37,359 nucleotides of DNA from Candidatus Pacearchaeota archaeon (lineage in GTDB: Archaea; Nanobdellota; Nanobdellia; Pacearchaeales; GW2011-AR1): assembly GCA_018303785.1 (NCBI GenBank), contig JAGVXM010000015.1:1-37359 (forward strand). The letters run 5' to 3'. Shown in pieces: positions 1 through 8,441 of the stretch. A program made the position numbers and the translations under genes. The notes under the pieces were generated by a model, which was not told the DNA's origin, made no database searches, and was given only the letters and a program-made list of their open reading frames with translations. Position 1 is the stretch's first letter, and each line of letters begins with the position of its first letter.

Positions 1-2
1 GC

Positions 3-122
3 CTTTTATTTATGCTTTGCCCCAATTTTAGAAAGCGATATCCTCGAGGAGAATTCTGGAATGATGGATATTTTTGTGCGAGTTGTGGCAGTGATTTTGA
101 AAGAGCTTTGAGATATATCTAA
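3..122 (+). CDS. C-terminal fragment, possible zinc-finger protein (partial at window edge)
   Basis: Reading frame 3 is open from the window edge to a TAA stop and ends in FCASCGSDFERALRYI. The CxxC pair plus an upstream CP is reminiscent of a zinc finger, but only three cysteines are visible, so any fourth ligand would lie upstream of the window. An ATG at base 12 would give only 36 aa, so the fragment could also be a tiny complete ORF. No function can be assigned. Confidence 0.3.
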   Translation, partial: LLFMLCPNFRKRYPRGEFWNDGYFCASCGSDFERALRYI

Positions 123-158
123 AATCAAGAAATTCATCATGGCTATTTTTAGTTATGG

Positions 159-222
159 ACGCCTCGCTTTTTGCCCGCAGGCAAAAAGCTGCGAACGAAG
201 TGAGCAGCCCTTCAGGGCGAGG
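159..222. repeat. GC-rich structured intergenic element (REP-like, several stems)
   Basis: A GC-rich patch stands out in AT-rich DNA. GCTTTTTGCC (166-175) pairs perfectly with GGCAAAAAGC (180-189) across a 4-nt loop. GCTGC (188-192) can pair with GCAGC (204-208), GCCC with GGGC (207-218), and an outer CCTCGC with GCGAGG (162-167/217-222). The piece GAAGTGAGC recurs near 19776. It could be a terminator for the fragment upstream, a REP-type repeat or a small structured RNA. I cannot decide between these. Confidence 0.5.
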
Positions 223-254
223 GGGATGTCACACTATATTCTCTAAATAAAAAT

Positions 255-629
255 ATGTTCGAGCGATTCCTTTACTGGCCGATTATTTCTCATGGCGAAT
301 TAACGGATAAAAATAGGAAATTTTGTCGCGATCGATTTTCCTCCTATAATTATGCAGATATTAATTTGGTTCATGCGTTTAAATCAACTCCTCGATCTTC
401 AGCCCTCTATAAAAGGTATAGCGAAACAATCGAAGGCGATAAAGCCTGGGAAAAGTTAGAATTAAAAATTGAAGAGTATATGCGCCAACAAATTTCAAAA
501 GTTCCATTTGTCTTTGTTTATCGAGAACATAATGGCGTGAGTTTTGCAGAATTAATTGGTTCTATTACTAATCCAGAAACACACAGTTATCGTAAATTTC
601 GAGGAAAAATTTTTGCGAGAAAAAATTAA
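255..629 (+). CDS. Hypothetical protein, 124 aa
   Basis: The protein starts MFERFLYWPII and has no signal peptide or obvious membrane segment. It is mixed alpha/beta with a charged C-terminus (RGKIFARKN). It converges on the radical SAM gene: the two stop codons overlap by four bases, which supports it as a real gene. I recognise no family or catalytic motif. Function unknown. Confidence 0.55.
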   Translation: MFERFLYWPIISHGELTDKNRKFCRDRFSSYNYADINLVHAFKSTPRSSALYKRYSETIEGDKAWEKLELKIEEYMRQQISKVPFVFVYREHNGVSFAELIGSITNPETHSYRKFRGKIFARKN

Positions 630-2233
630 GCCGCAATCTGCGGAACTACTTCATCCACATGGATATAAGGAATAGGTTTATCCGTCCCTGCTTTAACTGC
701 TACTAAATCTTGTCGAGGATTATGCAAATTCGCGAGCATTCGTGCAATCTGTTCTTTTGTCAATAACTCATCCTTATCTTGTTGCATTTCCGGTCTTCTG
801 CTAAAATCCCTCATGTGTCCGATAACTGAAGTCACTCCTTCAAACGTATAGACGATGTCTTCCCATGATTTTATTCTACTCTTCGCATGCTGCCAAACAT
901 AACGTGGATCTAAATAAATTTTGTAATTCATTTTGCATAATGCCTGAATTTCATCAGGATACATTTCTATATTTTTCATTGCAGGTTGATCCATCGCTAA
1001 TTTCTCATAATCTGTTTTATCAAATCGCAACCATCCTTCGCGTGCTGCCTCCTCATACAACGGGGTCCCAGGATAGGGCATGACAACCGTCGATTGATGA
1101 ATATCTACTAAACCTTTAATCATTAATTCTTTCGCGAGCTTGAACGTCTGCATCGCATCTCTCTTGGTTTCCCACGGATATCCAACCATCATGGTAATAT
1201 GAACTGTTAATCCAGCATCTTTTGCATCCTTACAATGTTGAAAAACAAGTTTGACATTTGTTCCCTTGTCTAATTTATCAATTGTCTTTTGACATCCAGA
1301 TTCCAATCCAAATTTCAATAATCTAAATCCAGCTTTCTTCATTAATCGGTACATTGCAGCATCAACCCATCCAAAGCGCATATTACATGAATACATAACT
1401 TTTTTATTATAACCAGATTCAATCATCAACTCGCAAAATTTTTTCAACCATGCACCTGGAGGAACTGTTCCAGCATCGTCAAAAATTTCTCGGGCACCTA
1501 ATGTATCGACGAGATTTTTTACTTCTGCAAAAGTATTTTCCGGACTCCTTTGTTTATACGATCCTTTCGGATATAATGCATGATCCCATACACAAAACGT
1601 GCATTTTCCCCAAGCACAATCTCTCGCCGACATAATGTAAAATTGTGGCCTTCCCTTCAAATTAAATTCATCCTGGTAATTCAAATATTTAGTTAAAATT
1701 CTGTCAGGAAACGGCGCATCATCTAAATTCTTTCTCAAAACATATCTTCCATTCGGAACAATTTCTCCTTTTTTATTTCTATACCATAAACCATTAGGAA
1801 CCGGATTTTTCTTATCACCATCTAGCCAATCAACCAATTCCATAAATGCAAAATCAAAATATCCTCCGTTAATCACATAATCCACAGATGATTGTTCCAA
1901 TGTTTCTCCAGGCAAATAACTCACATGATCCCCGCAAATAACTATTTTTATCCTCGGAAATTTTTGCTTTATATGTTTTATAGCCATCCAATGTTTATTC
2001 ACAACCGGCGCTTTTGTCTCAAATAAAAAAACATCAGGGTTTTCTCGCACAAGCATTTCGTCAAATTCCTTCCAACCCATATTTTGCGCAATTGCATCTT
2101 CCCATAAAACTATATGCCCCACTTTTTTTGCCATCGATGCTGCAGTTCCTAGGACTACAGGATACAAGAAAGTAGGCTTTTCAAAATATTGAAACTGCCT
2201 ATTCTGACTTAAGAGCGGCGTCCCTAACGACAA
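626..2233 (-). CDS. B12-binding-domain radical SAM protein
   Basis: The N-terminal ~170 residues look like a cobalamin-binding Rossmann domain as found before many radical SAM cores (for example VFLFETKAP and KIVICGDHVSYLPGETL). The radical SAM core follows. Its cluster motif at about residue 204 reads CAWGKCTFC, i.e. Cx4Cx2C rather than the textbook Cx3Cx2C. Further core signatures are DDAGTVPPG, the LLKFGLESGC stretch and HITMMVGYPWET. Such enzymes use SAM and a 4Fe-4S cluster for radical methylation or rearrangement, often of lipids or secondary metabolites; the substrate here is unknown. The tracked start is TTG at 2233. A Shine-Dalgarno (GAGGTGAA, 2247-2254) sits instead in front of a GTG at 2243 in another frame that reads VKVLVV, a typical beginning for this family, so a frameshift near codon 6 is possible. 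Confidence 0.85.
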   Translation of the reverse strand: MSLGTPLLSQNRQFQYFEKPTFLYPVVLGTAASMAKKVGHIVLWEDAIAQNMGWKEFDEMLVRENPDVFLFETKAPVVNKHWMAIKHIKQKFPRIKIVICGDHVSYLPGETLEQSSVDYVINGGYFDFAFMELVDWLDGDKKNPVPNGLWYRNKKGEIVPNGRYVLRKNLDDAPFPDRILTKYLNYQDEFNLKGRPQFYIMSARDCAWGKCTFCVWDHALYPKGSYKQRSPENTFAEVKNLVDTLGAREIFDDAGTVPPGAWLKKFCELMIESGYNKKVMYSCNMRFGWVDAAMYRLMKKAGFRLLKFGLESGCQKTIDKLDKGTNVKLVFQHCKDAKDAGLTVHITMMVGYPWETKRDAMQTFKLAKELMIKGLVDIHQSTVVMPYPGTPLYEEAAREGWLRFDKTDYEKLAMDQPAMKNIEMYPDEIQALCKMNYKIYLDPRYVWQHAKSRIKSWEDIVYTFEGVTSVIGHMRDFSRRPEMQQDKDELLTKEQIARMLANLHNPRQDLVAVKAGTDKPIPYIHVDEVVPQIAA

Positions 2234-2246
2234 GAACTTTCACAGT

Positions 2247-2254
2247 TTCACCTC
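2247..2254 (-). promoter_or_regulatory. Shine-Dalgarno before the alternative GTG start of the radical SAM gene
   Basis: On the minus strand GAGGTGAA lies a few nucleotides before GTG (2243-2241), whose frame reads VKVLVVRD and then stops after 14 codons. The spacing fits the GTG much better than the TTG at 2233. This argues that the original start was the GTG and that one base has been lost or gained shortly after it. Confidence 0.5.
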
Positions 2255-2334
2255 AATATAGCAGTCTTTTTTCATTAATCAACTAATAAAATCTATTTTA
2301 TAAGGTTTATTGTAGTGCTTTTAAAACGCTTTCT

Positions 2335-3229
2335 TTAATGCAGTTCAGTTAATATTTTGTTAATATACTTCATTCCATCTATTCTTTCCTTTTTACTCAT
2401 TTTCTCAGGCGGCCGACACCATGTATCTAATTCAATACTTACATAGCCCTCATAATTATCTTTTTTAAGCAACTGAATAAAACTTTTGAAATCAATATTC
2501 CCTTTCCTTAAAGGAAGATGATCATCTGCTTTTTTATTATTGTCATGGAGATGCATATTCAAAATCTTTCCTGTTTGTTTTAGTCTATGATAAAAATCTA
2601 ATGGATCTCCAATAGTATTAGCATGACCAATATCAAAACAAATCCCTATGTCTAAATTTTTTATTAAATCAACAACATCTTGGTCCCATAATTGGAAGAT
2701 TTTCTATACATAATTTAGCTTGTTTAAACGTCCCGTTTAAATTTTCTAACGTGTCACGTGCATGTTCAAGATGATCCCTATAAGTTCTAAAACTTTCAAA
2801 GTAACCTCCATGAATAGTAATAATTTTTGCACCAGCTAAAGCAGCAAGATTATAAGTTTTTGTAAGTTCTCGAACGGAAAATTTTCGCACATCATCATCT
2901 AAAGTAGCAATGTCAAAAAATCTATTTTGCAGTCTTTTTTCATCATCAAAAAATTTTTTTCTACCATAAATTGAAATAAATTGATTTCTGACATTTTCAG
3001 GAGCATGTTCATATAGAGGTAATAAGTGAAAAATGAGCTCCATATTATATCGGTGAGATAAATCTTTGATTCTAAACATCTCTCCCGAAGTGTAACTAGA
3101 TGGTCCAAAATACGGATAATTTATTATAAGCTCAAGATGCTTTGCCTCTAATGATGCAGCAACTTTAAATTCTTCTTCCCATGATTCTAAATGATACATG
3201 CCGACGCGAGAAACTAAACCAATTTTCAT
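2335..3229 (-). pseudogene. Sugar phosphate isomerase/epimerase-like TIM barrel (AP endonuclease 2 family), frameshifted
   Basis: Two ORFs in different frames together make one xylose-isomerase-like TIM barrel. The N-terminal part (3229 to 2669) begins MKIGLVSRVGMYHLESWEE and contains ITIHGGYF and LCIENLPIMG before stopping at PRCC. The other frame continues without a gap as DQDVVDLIKNLDIGICFDIG, then GHAN, MHLHDNN, DDHLPLRKGNIDF and SIELD. These are the metal-binding D-x-GH and HLHDN...DxHLPLG-like motifs of the family. A one-base change near 2670-2690 (GGGACCAAGATG on the minus strand) separates the halves. It is either a decayed gene or a sequence error. The start overlaps the SDR gene's stop by ATGA, so they were one transcription unit. 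Confidence 0.8.
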
Positions 3230-3924
3230 TGCAAAAATTCTTCCAATTTAGTCCTATCAATAAAATCCTCGTTATTTTCAGAAACGCAAACTAAATTATC
3301 ACATCCTTCAAAAGATAAACCTTTCGTAACTATTCTGCATAAATCCTGGTGTTTCAAAAAAGTTGCATTCCCCCACGGATTTTTTGCCGGCTGATTGTCT
3401 CTATTAACCGCTCCTAAACGTAAATTTAATATATGCATATCGTGATGATAACATCTTAGAATAACTTCAGAAGTAATTTTTGACTTGCTATAGTTGGAAA
3501 CTTTTCTTTCTGCATCATCCTTATAATAATCAGGATTTGAATGAACCTTTACCGGAGTTTCTGGATTTATTTTTTCTTTTCGTTCATACATGTTGCTAAA
3601 ATCATAAACATGAATAGAACTTGAAAAAATTATTCGTTTTACATTATTTTTGCGTGCAGTATAAGCAACTCTTGCAGTAATTTCAGTATTTTCATTCATT
3701 TCTTCTCTGGAAATTTTAGGTCCAGCGTATCCGGCTAAATGGATAACAGTATCAACCTCAAAATCTTTAAAATAATCCGAAAAATTATCAGTTAATAAAT
3801 CGAAAGGATATGAAAACTTTTTATCACATCGATAAATTGTATGACTCTCAGACCTTAAATTTTCTTGGAGCAAGGTTCCTATTAATCCCTCAGATCCAGT
3901 AATAAGAATTTTTTGGTTTTTCAT
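3226..3924 (-). CDS. NAD-dependent epimerase/dehydratase (extended SDR)
   Basis: The N-terminal Rossmann motif is ITGSEGLIG (GxxGxxG). The SDR catalytic pair is YSKSK (YxxxK) and the preceding serine is in IIFSSSIHVYD. The segment LNLRLGAVNRD followed by FLKHQDLCRIV resembles uronate-dehydrogenase-type SDRs, but I would not fix the substrate. At 232 aa it is short for extended SDRs (about 270-310), mainly at the C-terminus. It overlaps the TIM-barrel gene by four bases and follows the PHP-like gene by 7 nt, suggesting a three-gene sugar or sugar-nucleotide operon. Confidence 0.85.
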   Translation of the reverse strand: MKNQKILITGSEGLIGTLLQENLRSESHTIYRCDKKFSYPFDLLTDNFSDYFKDFEVDTVIHLAGYAGPKISREEMNENTEITARVAYTARKNNVKRIIFSSSIHVYDFSNMYERKEKINPETPVKVHSNPDYYKDDAERKVSNYSKSKITSEVILRCYHHDMHILNLRLGAVNRDNQPAKNPWGNATFLKHQDLCRIVTKGLSFEGCDNLVCVSENNEDFIDRTKLEEFLQ

Positions 3925-3931
3925 TTTATTC

Positions 3932-4831
3932 TTATCCGATTATCTTATCTAAATTATCTGCTTTTTCGTGAAAAGTTAAACCAGCTATCTTTTCAATTTT
4001 ATTTACAATAGTTAAATTAAAAACATGGCATAATGCATCCCATTTATTTGGTTTCATAGCACAATCTTTAATTGTCGAATAATGAAGTTTGTAGCGGAAT
4101 TCATCAATCCATTCAGGCCCTTTTATTTGATCAGGATTTTGCATAAAATTCAGATCCATCATTGTATGACTTTTCCCTGTCAAATTTCCAGAAAATCTTT
4201 TAATCTGATGTGTATCGCCAAACGAGCATGCACCAATTAAATGTTTCTTACCATTTCGTGGATTTTCAAAAACGTTCCCTCGTATATTTTTTTGATAATG
4301 CTCAATCGACTTTTCATTCGCATCACGAGGTCCTACAAACCATTTTCCAATCTCACTTGTACCATTATAAGCTTCATCAAAATCAAAATATCCCTCATAA
4401 CTTGGATTTTTTTCAAGAAATTTCCCTAAACCGCTTATATAATAACGATGATCAGTACCTATGATTGCCATGTTATCTGTTGCTTCATGTAGTCCATCAT
4501 CTAATCCTGTTCGTTCAATATTCCTTTCATAACCAAAAACTAAGAAATGACCTTTATCAGAAAAAACTTCTTGTCCTCGAATTATCATGATTTGTTTATC
4601 AGGAATATAAACCGCAACCGGTTGTTTTATATTATATCCGATAAATGTTCGCTCATATCTTTGATTAGGTTGAAAAACAAATTTCTCAAATCGAAAATCA
4701 TTGCAATTTGCAATACCAAAAACGCCTCCGGCCCCAAGGCCCCGATAAATTATATCTATAGTTTCATCAAATCCAGGATTATTGCCATTTCTTCCGAGAT
4801 GATTATGCAATGAAACTTTTGATTTTTCCAT
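3932..4831 (-). CDS. PHP-domain-like metal-dependent phosphoesterase
   Basis: The order of motifs fits a PHP fold: an early HNHLGRN (first metal ligands), RGQEVFSDKGHFLVFGY (the conserved E...GH strand), GTDHRYY, and late GDTHQI, resembling the DxH that closes the metal site. PHP proteins hydrolyse phosphate esters using two or three metal ions. The 299-aa length is normal. It is the first gene of the short operon with the SDR and the TIM barrel. The exact substrate is unknown; the neighbours suggest sugar phosphates. Confidence 0.7.
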   Translation of the reverse strand: MEKSKVSLHNHLGRNGNNPGFDETIDIIYRGLGAGGVFGIANCNDFRFEKFVFQPNQRYERTFIGYNIKQPVAVYIPDKQIMIIRGQEVFSDKGHFLVFGYERNIERTGLDDGLHEATDNMAIIGTDHRYYISGLGKFLEKNPSYEGYFDFDEAYNGTSEIGKWFVGPRDANEKSIEHYQKNIRGNVFENPRNGKKHLIGACSFGDTHQIKRFSGNLTGKSHTMMDLNFMQNPDQIKGPEWIDEFRYKLHYSTIKDCAMKPNKWDALCHVFNLTIVNKIEKIAGLTFHEKADNLDKIIG

Positions 4832-5037
4832 ATTTATCGTATAAAATCCATAAAAAACAGATATTTAAAATTATTTGATAAAATGTTTTATAAGCAAGTA
4901 GTGAATTAGTAGTGTAATTTAACTTCGAACTTTTATTTCAAAAGCCATATATGTATTTTTATATCACAATTTTTCTTTAAAATATTTTCTCATTCGATTT
5001 CCATAATTTATCAAAAAAAACTACTCGAGCAATAGTA
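4832..5037. other. Intergenic region, AT-rich, no gene seen
   Basis: About 205 bp with no supported ORF, tRNA-like fold or clear repeat. It should hold the promoter of the PHP-like operon on the minus strand; TTTAAA-type stretches occur around 4860-4870. Confidence 0.4.
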
Positions 5038-5550
5038 TCAAAAATAATCACTTATTTTCAGCTTAAACTCCATCCAAAAAATCCAGAAAAATAGTAATAA
5101 TGCATCTAAAATAATTAATACAATAGATTCTGAAATAGGAAAATACGATATAAGGCTTAATCCAATCTTTGCATCTAAAAATGGATAAAAGAGCATAGCC
5201 CCATCTCGCAATAAAACATCTAACAAAATATGCAAAAAACTTCCTGCGGCAAAAATAAACAAAATTATAGGTAATTTTAAATGCCGCTTTTTGATTTCCT
5301 TATTTTTTATTTTTGTTTGCATGGTAATAAACCCGAGGATAAGAAACAACAATGGAACAAACAAAGTGTGCAACAAATTTCTATGTAAATTCGGCATTTG
5401 AAATATATATTCCAAATCGGGAAAAATGGAAGCTATAGCCATAATCAAAATATAGTATCGAGGAAATTTTTTATTATCTTTAATAAAAAAATCTCTAAAT
5501 AACTCAATCAAAATAATTCCAACTAAAACATGAGTTGTTGTATAAGGCAT
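5038..5550 (-). CDS. YdjM/DUF457-like membrane-bound hydrolase family protein
   Basis: The motifs THVLVG near the N-terminus, FPDLE, and HRNLLHT are the conserved His/Asp positions of the membrane-bound metal-dependent hydrolase (YdjM) family. Four to five hydrophobic segments follow from about residue 35. The 170 aa length fits. Biochemical function is poorly known even for characterised relatives. It stands between the sugar operon and the glycosyltransferases but is probably transcribed with the latter (gap about 35 bp). Confidence 0.75.
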   Translation of the reverse strand: MPYTTTHVLVGIILIELFRDFFIKDNKKFPRYYILIMAIASIFPDLEYIFQMPNLHRNLLHTLFVPLLFLILGFITMQTKIKNKEIKKRHLKLPIILFIFAAGSFLHILLDVLLRDGAMLFYPFLDAKIGLSLISYFPISESIVLIILDALLLFFWIFWMEFKLKISDYF

Positions 5551-5585
5551 CTCTTTTAGTTATTAAAACAATCAGGTTTTTAAAT

Positions 5586-6530
5586 TTACACAGTTTTTTT
5601 AACATACCCAAACAACATTCCAGCACCATACGATAAATGAATTAAAGGATACAATAACGGCAACAAAAACAATGCCGTAGCATCTCTATTTCTCACAGAA
5701 TCATATAACGCAAAAAAAAGCATCAAAAAAAGATAAGCAATCAGTGGCAAAAAAAGATAAAATCCCCACGATGAATACTGTAATCCAATAACACTCCCAG
5801 TAATTGAAGGCTGCATTAAAGAAACTAGCATGAGAGCTAATACATAAACAAAGAAAATACTTGGAATGATAAAATACGGTCGACTAAGTGTTTCAATAAA
5901 CTTTTCTTTTTTTGGCCTAACTTTCCCATAGTTAAACATTTGTTTCATCAATCCATTAAAAGTAGGTCGTCGTTTATGATACAAAATAAAACGAGGAGTA
6001 TAAGCAACACTAAAACCAGCTCTCTTAGCATCTGAAATAAATTTCGGATCTTCTCCTGGAAATAATGAGGGATCAAATTTTATTTTTTCTACAGCTGATT
6101 TTTTGCAAACGAGATTTGCCGACGTTAATGCAGTCTCATCAACTTGTAATTTTTCTGAATTCAAATCATACCTATTAGACAATTTCCAAGCGCCAAATGT
6201 GCTGCTTAATGCATAACCGGACACTTTTGCAAACCATCGATCATCTTTCGGTGTTAACTGCGGCCCACCAACAATATCAATATTAGGATGATTAATGAAA
6301 AATTCATCTATTTTTTTCAAATAATCTTTCTCAATAATCGCATCATCATCAAGAAAAACTACAAACTGTCCTTTTGATCGTTCAATTCCCTTATTTCTAT
6401 TAACCGAAGGATTTGTCCCATAAATAACTAAAACATGATATTCGTGTTTAGGATAATCTAAATTCTTAATGCATTCCAAAATAGGAGCGTCTCTGTTAGG
6501 TGCTACCGGAACTATTAAACTGTATTTCAT
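5586..6530 (-). CDS. Family 2 glycosyltransferase with C-terminal membrane segments
   Basis: This is a GT-A fold. The N-terminus MKYSLIVPVAPNRDAP is the usual first strand, VVFLDDDA is the DxD metal/nucleotide-sugar motif (about residue 75), and GEDPKF supplies the later acidic ED motif. About 110 C-terminal residues contain three to four hydrophobic helices (e.g. LFLPLIAYLFLMLFFAL), anchoring the enzyme with its active site in the cytoplasm. It probably adds a sugar to a lipid-linked glycan. It belongs to the locus that contains AglB. Confidence 0.9.
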   Translation of the reverse strand: MKYSLIVPVAPNRDAPILECIKNLDYPKHEYHVLVIYGTNPSVNRNKGIERSKGQFVVFLDDDAIIEKDYLKKIDEFFINHPNIDIVGGPQLTPKDDRWFAKVSGYALSSTFGAWKLSNRYDLNSEKLQVDETALTSANLVCKKSAVEKIKFDPSLFPGEDPKFISDAKRAGFSVAYTPRFILYHKRRPTFNGLMKQMFNYGKVRPKKEKFIETLSRPYFIIPSIFFVYVLALMLVSLMQPSITGSVIGLQYSSWGFYLFLPLIAYLFLMLFFALYDSVRNRDATALFLLPLLYPLIHLSYGAGMLFGYVKKTV

Positions 6531-6656
6531 CTTTTTCTTGTAGAAGAAAAAAGTATTATTAAAGATTTATATAAAATTCAATTCCCTTCACGAAAATAAT
6601 CACTTTTTTGAGAAAATGCTTCCATTCTAAATATCTGTTTATTTAAATTTATAAAT

Positions 6657-7442
6657 CTACCCAAACCAATAACTAGCTTTCATTTTTTCAGGTAATTTTC
6701 CATGCAATCGAGCTAAAAATTCAAATGGAGAATGCACTAACCGTAATCTTATAACGGAAAAAAACATTCGTGCAGGAGTTTTTTTCATATTAATATGAGA
6801 ACCTTTTTTATCATACCATTCCGTAGGTATGGATTTAATGCGTGCATTTTCTCGTCGAGCATAAAACAATAGGTCAACATCAAAGCTCCATTGCGATGAT
6901 CCGAGTTTATAATAAATTTTTCCGATTAAATCTCGAGAAAATAACTTTGCGCCACACTGTGTATCTCGATAATTTAATAAAAACAATATTCTAACAATTG
7001 AATTAAATACTCTACTCATTAATTGTCTCATCACATTTCTCTCATAATTCACTTTGCTTCGTTTGTCCCAGCGATCTGCAATCACTCCGTCATATCCATT
7101 GATATGTTTCACTAATCCATAAAACGCATTAGGGGGCGTAGCGTTATCAGCATCTACAAATCCAATGTAATCATTATCGCGAGTCAATGCATCTTTGAAA
7201 CCCTCAATAACAGCAAATCCCTTCCCTCCTTGCTTATATTTCAAAATAATCAATTCGTCACACATAAATTGCTCAACTACTTCCCGAGTATTATCAATGC
7301 ATGCGTTTAGCACAACAATTATCTCAAAATCTAAAATATCTGAACTTTTGAGTTGAGAAAAATAATGCAAATAATTTCCCAGTGTTTCCCCTATTCTTTT
7401 TGCCTCGTTGTGGGCAGGCATTACAATAGCCACTTTTTTCAT
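6657..7442 (-). CDS. Dolichyl-phosphate glycosyltransferase-like GT2 (ALG5/AglJ-like)
   Basis: KKVAIVMPAHNEAKRIGETL is the GT2 first strand, GFVDADNATPP at about residue 95 carries the DxD, and DTQCGAKLF is the segment typical of dolichyl-phosphate glucosyl/mannosyltransferases of the ALG5 type. KQGGKGFAVIEGF is the GKG...A loop seen in the same group. No strong membrane anchor is visible apart from a hydrophobic helix near IVRILFLLNY. Expected reaction: transfer from a nucleotide sugar to a polyprenyl phosphate at the cytoplasmic face. Donor and acceptor are not determined. Confidence 0.85.
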   Translation of the reverse strand: MKKVAIVMPAHNEAKRIGETLGNYLHYFSQLKSSDILDFEIIVVLNACIDNTREVVEQFMCDELIILKYKQGGKGFAVIEGFKDALTRDNDYIGFVDADNATPPNAFYGLVKHINGYDGVIADRWDKRSKVNYERNVMRQLMSRVFNSIVRILFLLNYRDTQCGAKLFSRDLIGKIYYKLGSSQWSFDVDLLFYARRENARIKSIPTEWYDKKGSHINMKKTPARMFFSVIRLRLVHSPFEFLARLHGKLPEKMKASYWFG

Positions 7443-7505
7443 ACCTTTACACTATTTAACGCTTTAAAAAAATATAATGTATTGAAACTATATGATGAAA
7501 AAGAA

Positions 7506-8441
7506 TTATCCTTTATTTTTCCGCATCACCAAAAATATTCCAATAATCGACGGAATTACTCCAACAATAAACAAATTTATCAAAGACATTGAAAATACTT
7601 TTGCAGCCTCAACTCCAAATAAACCAAATAAAGCAATCAAAGCAGCTTCGCGAGTTCCCAACCCGCTTATGCTTATCGGAAGTATAGCTACCATGGTACC
7701 AATCGGCAAAATAGCGAGATAATAAATAAAATGTAGCTCAATACCCAAAGACAAGCCTATAACATATATTATTCCATATACTAATAGCCAGCTAACAATA
7801 TTTAAAATAAAAAATAAAAACAAATATCTTTTTTTTGGAACATTTTCATAAAATGAATCAAATGTCAACTTTGCAATGTTTTGGTATTTTTTTCCAATAA
7901 ACCGATGATAAAAAAATCGTAAAAAATATTTACTATTTTCTTTATTCATGAAAATAAATATACCAATTAAAAAAGCAATAAAAAAAAGCACAATAGTTCC
8001 CAAAGGAATATCTAATGTATCTTGGAATACAAAAGAAAAAAAGATCACTAAAAAAATTAAAGACAATGTATCCAAAATTTTGTCAATGGTAAAATTAAAT
8101 AAGCCTTTTCCAATATTTTTATCATGCGTATATTCTCGGAGATATTCTGCGCGGACAATGCCCCCTGCTTTTGACGGCGTCACAAATCCATAAAAATTAG
8201 TAATTAAATTAATTTCAAAGGCTTTTCTGAAAGGAATGGTTATGTTTTGATACACTGCAACCAAATACCACTTAAATGTTTGCACAACTAGCATGATGAT
8301 TAACAAAACAAATGCAAGAAAAATATAAAATAAATCTGCGTTTTTTATCTCTCCATAAACTTCCGTGAGATCAATGTTAATTAATATGTAAATAAAAAGT
8401 GCAATACCAATGATCGGAAATAACCTCTTCCAATGTTTCAT
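7506..8441 (-). CDS. Lysylphosphatidylglycerol synthase TM-region/UPF0104-like flippase-type membrane protein
   Basis: This is a multi-spanning protein with about eight hydrophobic helices, the motif SKAGGIVRAEYLR in the first third and ISISGLGTREAALI in the last third. Both are hallmark conserved loops of the UPF0104/LPG-synthase-TM family, whose archaeal members sit in glycan loci. I chose the start MKHWKRLFPIIG at 8441, not the tracked 8483. It is preceded by GAGGAGG at good spacing and its ATG overlaps the previous gene's stop (TAATG). A role in moving or handling lipid-linked sugars is an inference from the location. Confidence 0.85.
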   Translation of the reverse strand: MKHWKRLFPIIGIALFIYILINIDLTEVYGEIKNADLFYIFLAFVLLIIMLVVQTFKWYLVAVYQNITIPFRKAFEINLITNFYGFVTPSKAGGIVRAEYLREYTHDKNIGKGLFNFTIDKILDTLSLIFLVIFFSFVFQDTLDIPLGTIVLFFIAFLIGIFIFMNKENSKYFLRFFYHRFIGKKYQNIAKLTFDSFYENVPKKRYLFLFFILNIVSWLLVYGIIYVIGLSLGIELHFIYYLAILPIGTMVAILPISISGLGTREAALIALFGLFGVEAAKVFSMSLINLFIVGVIPSIIGIFLVMRKNKG

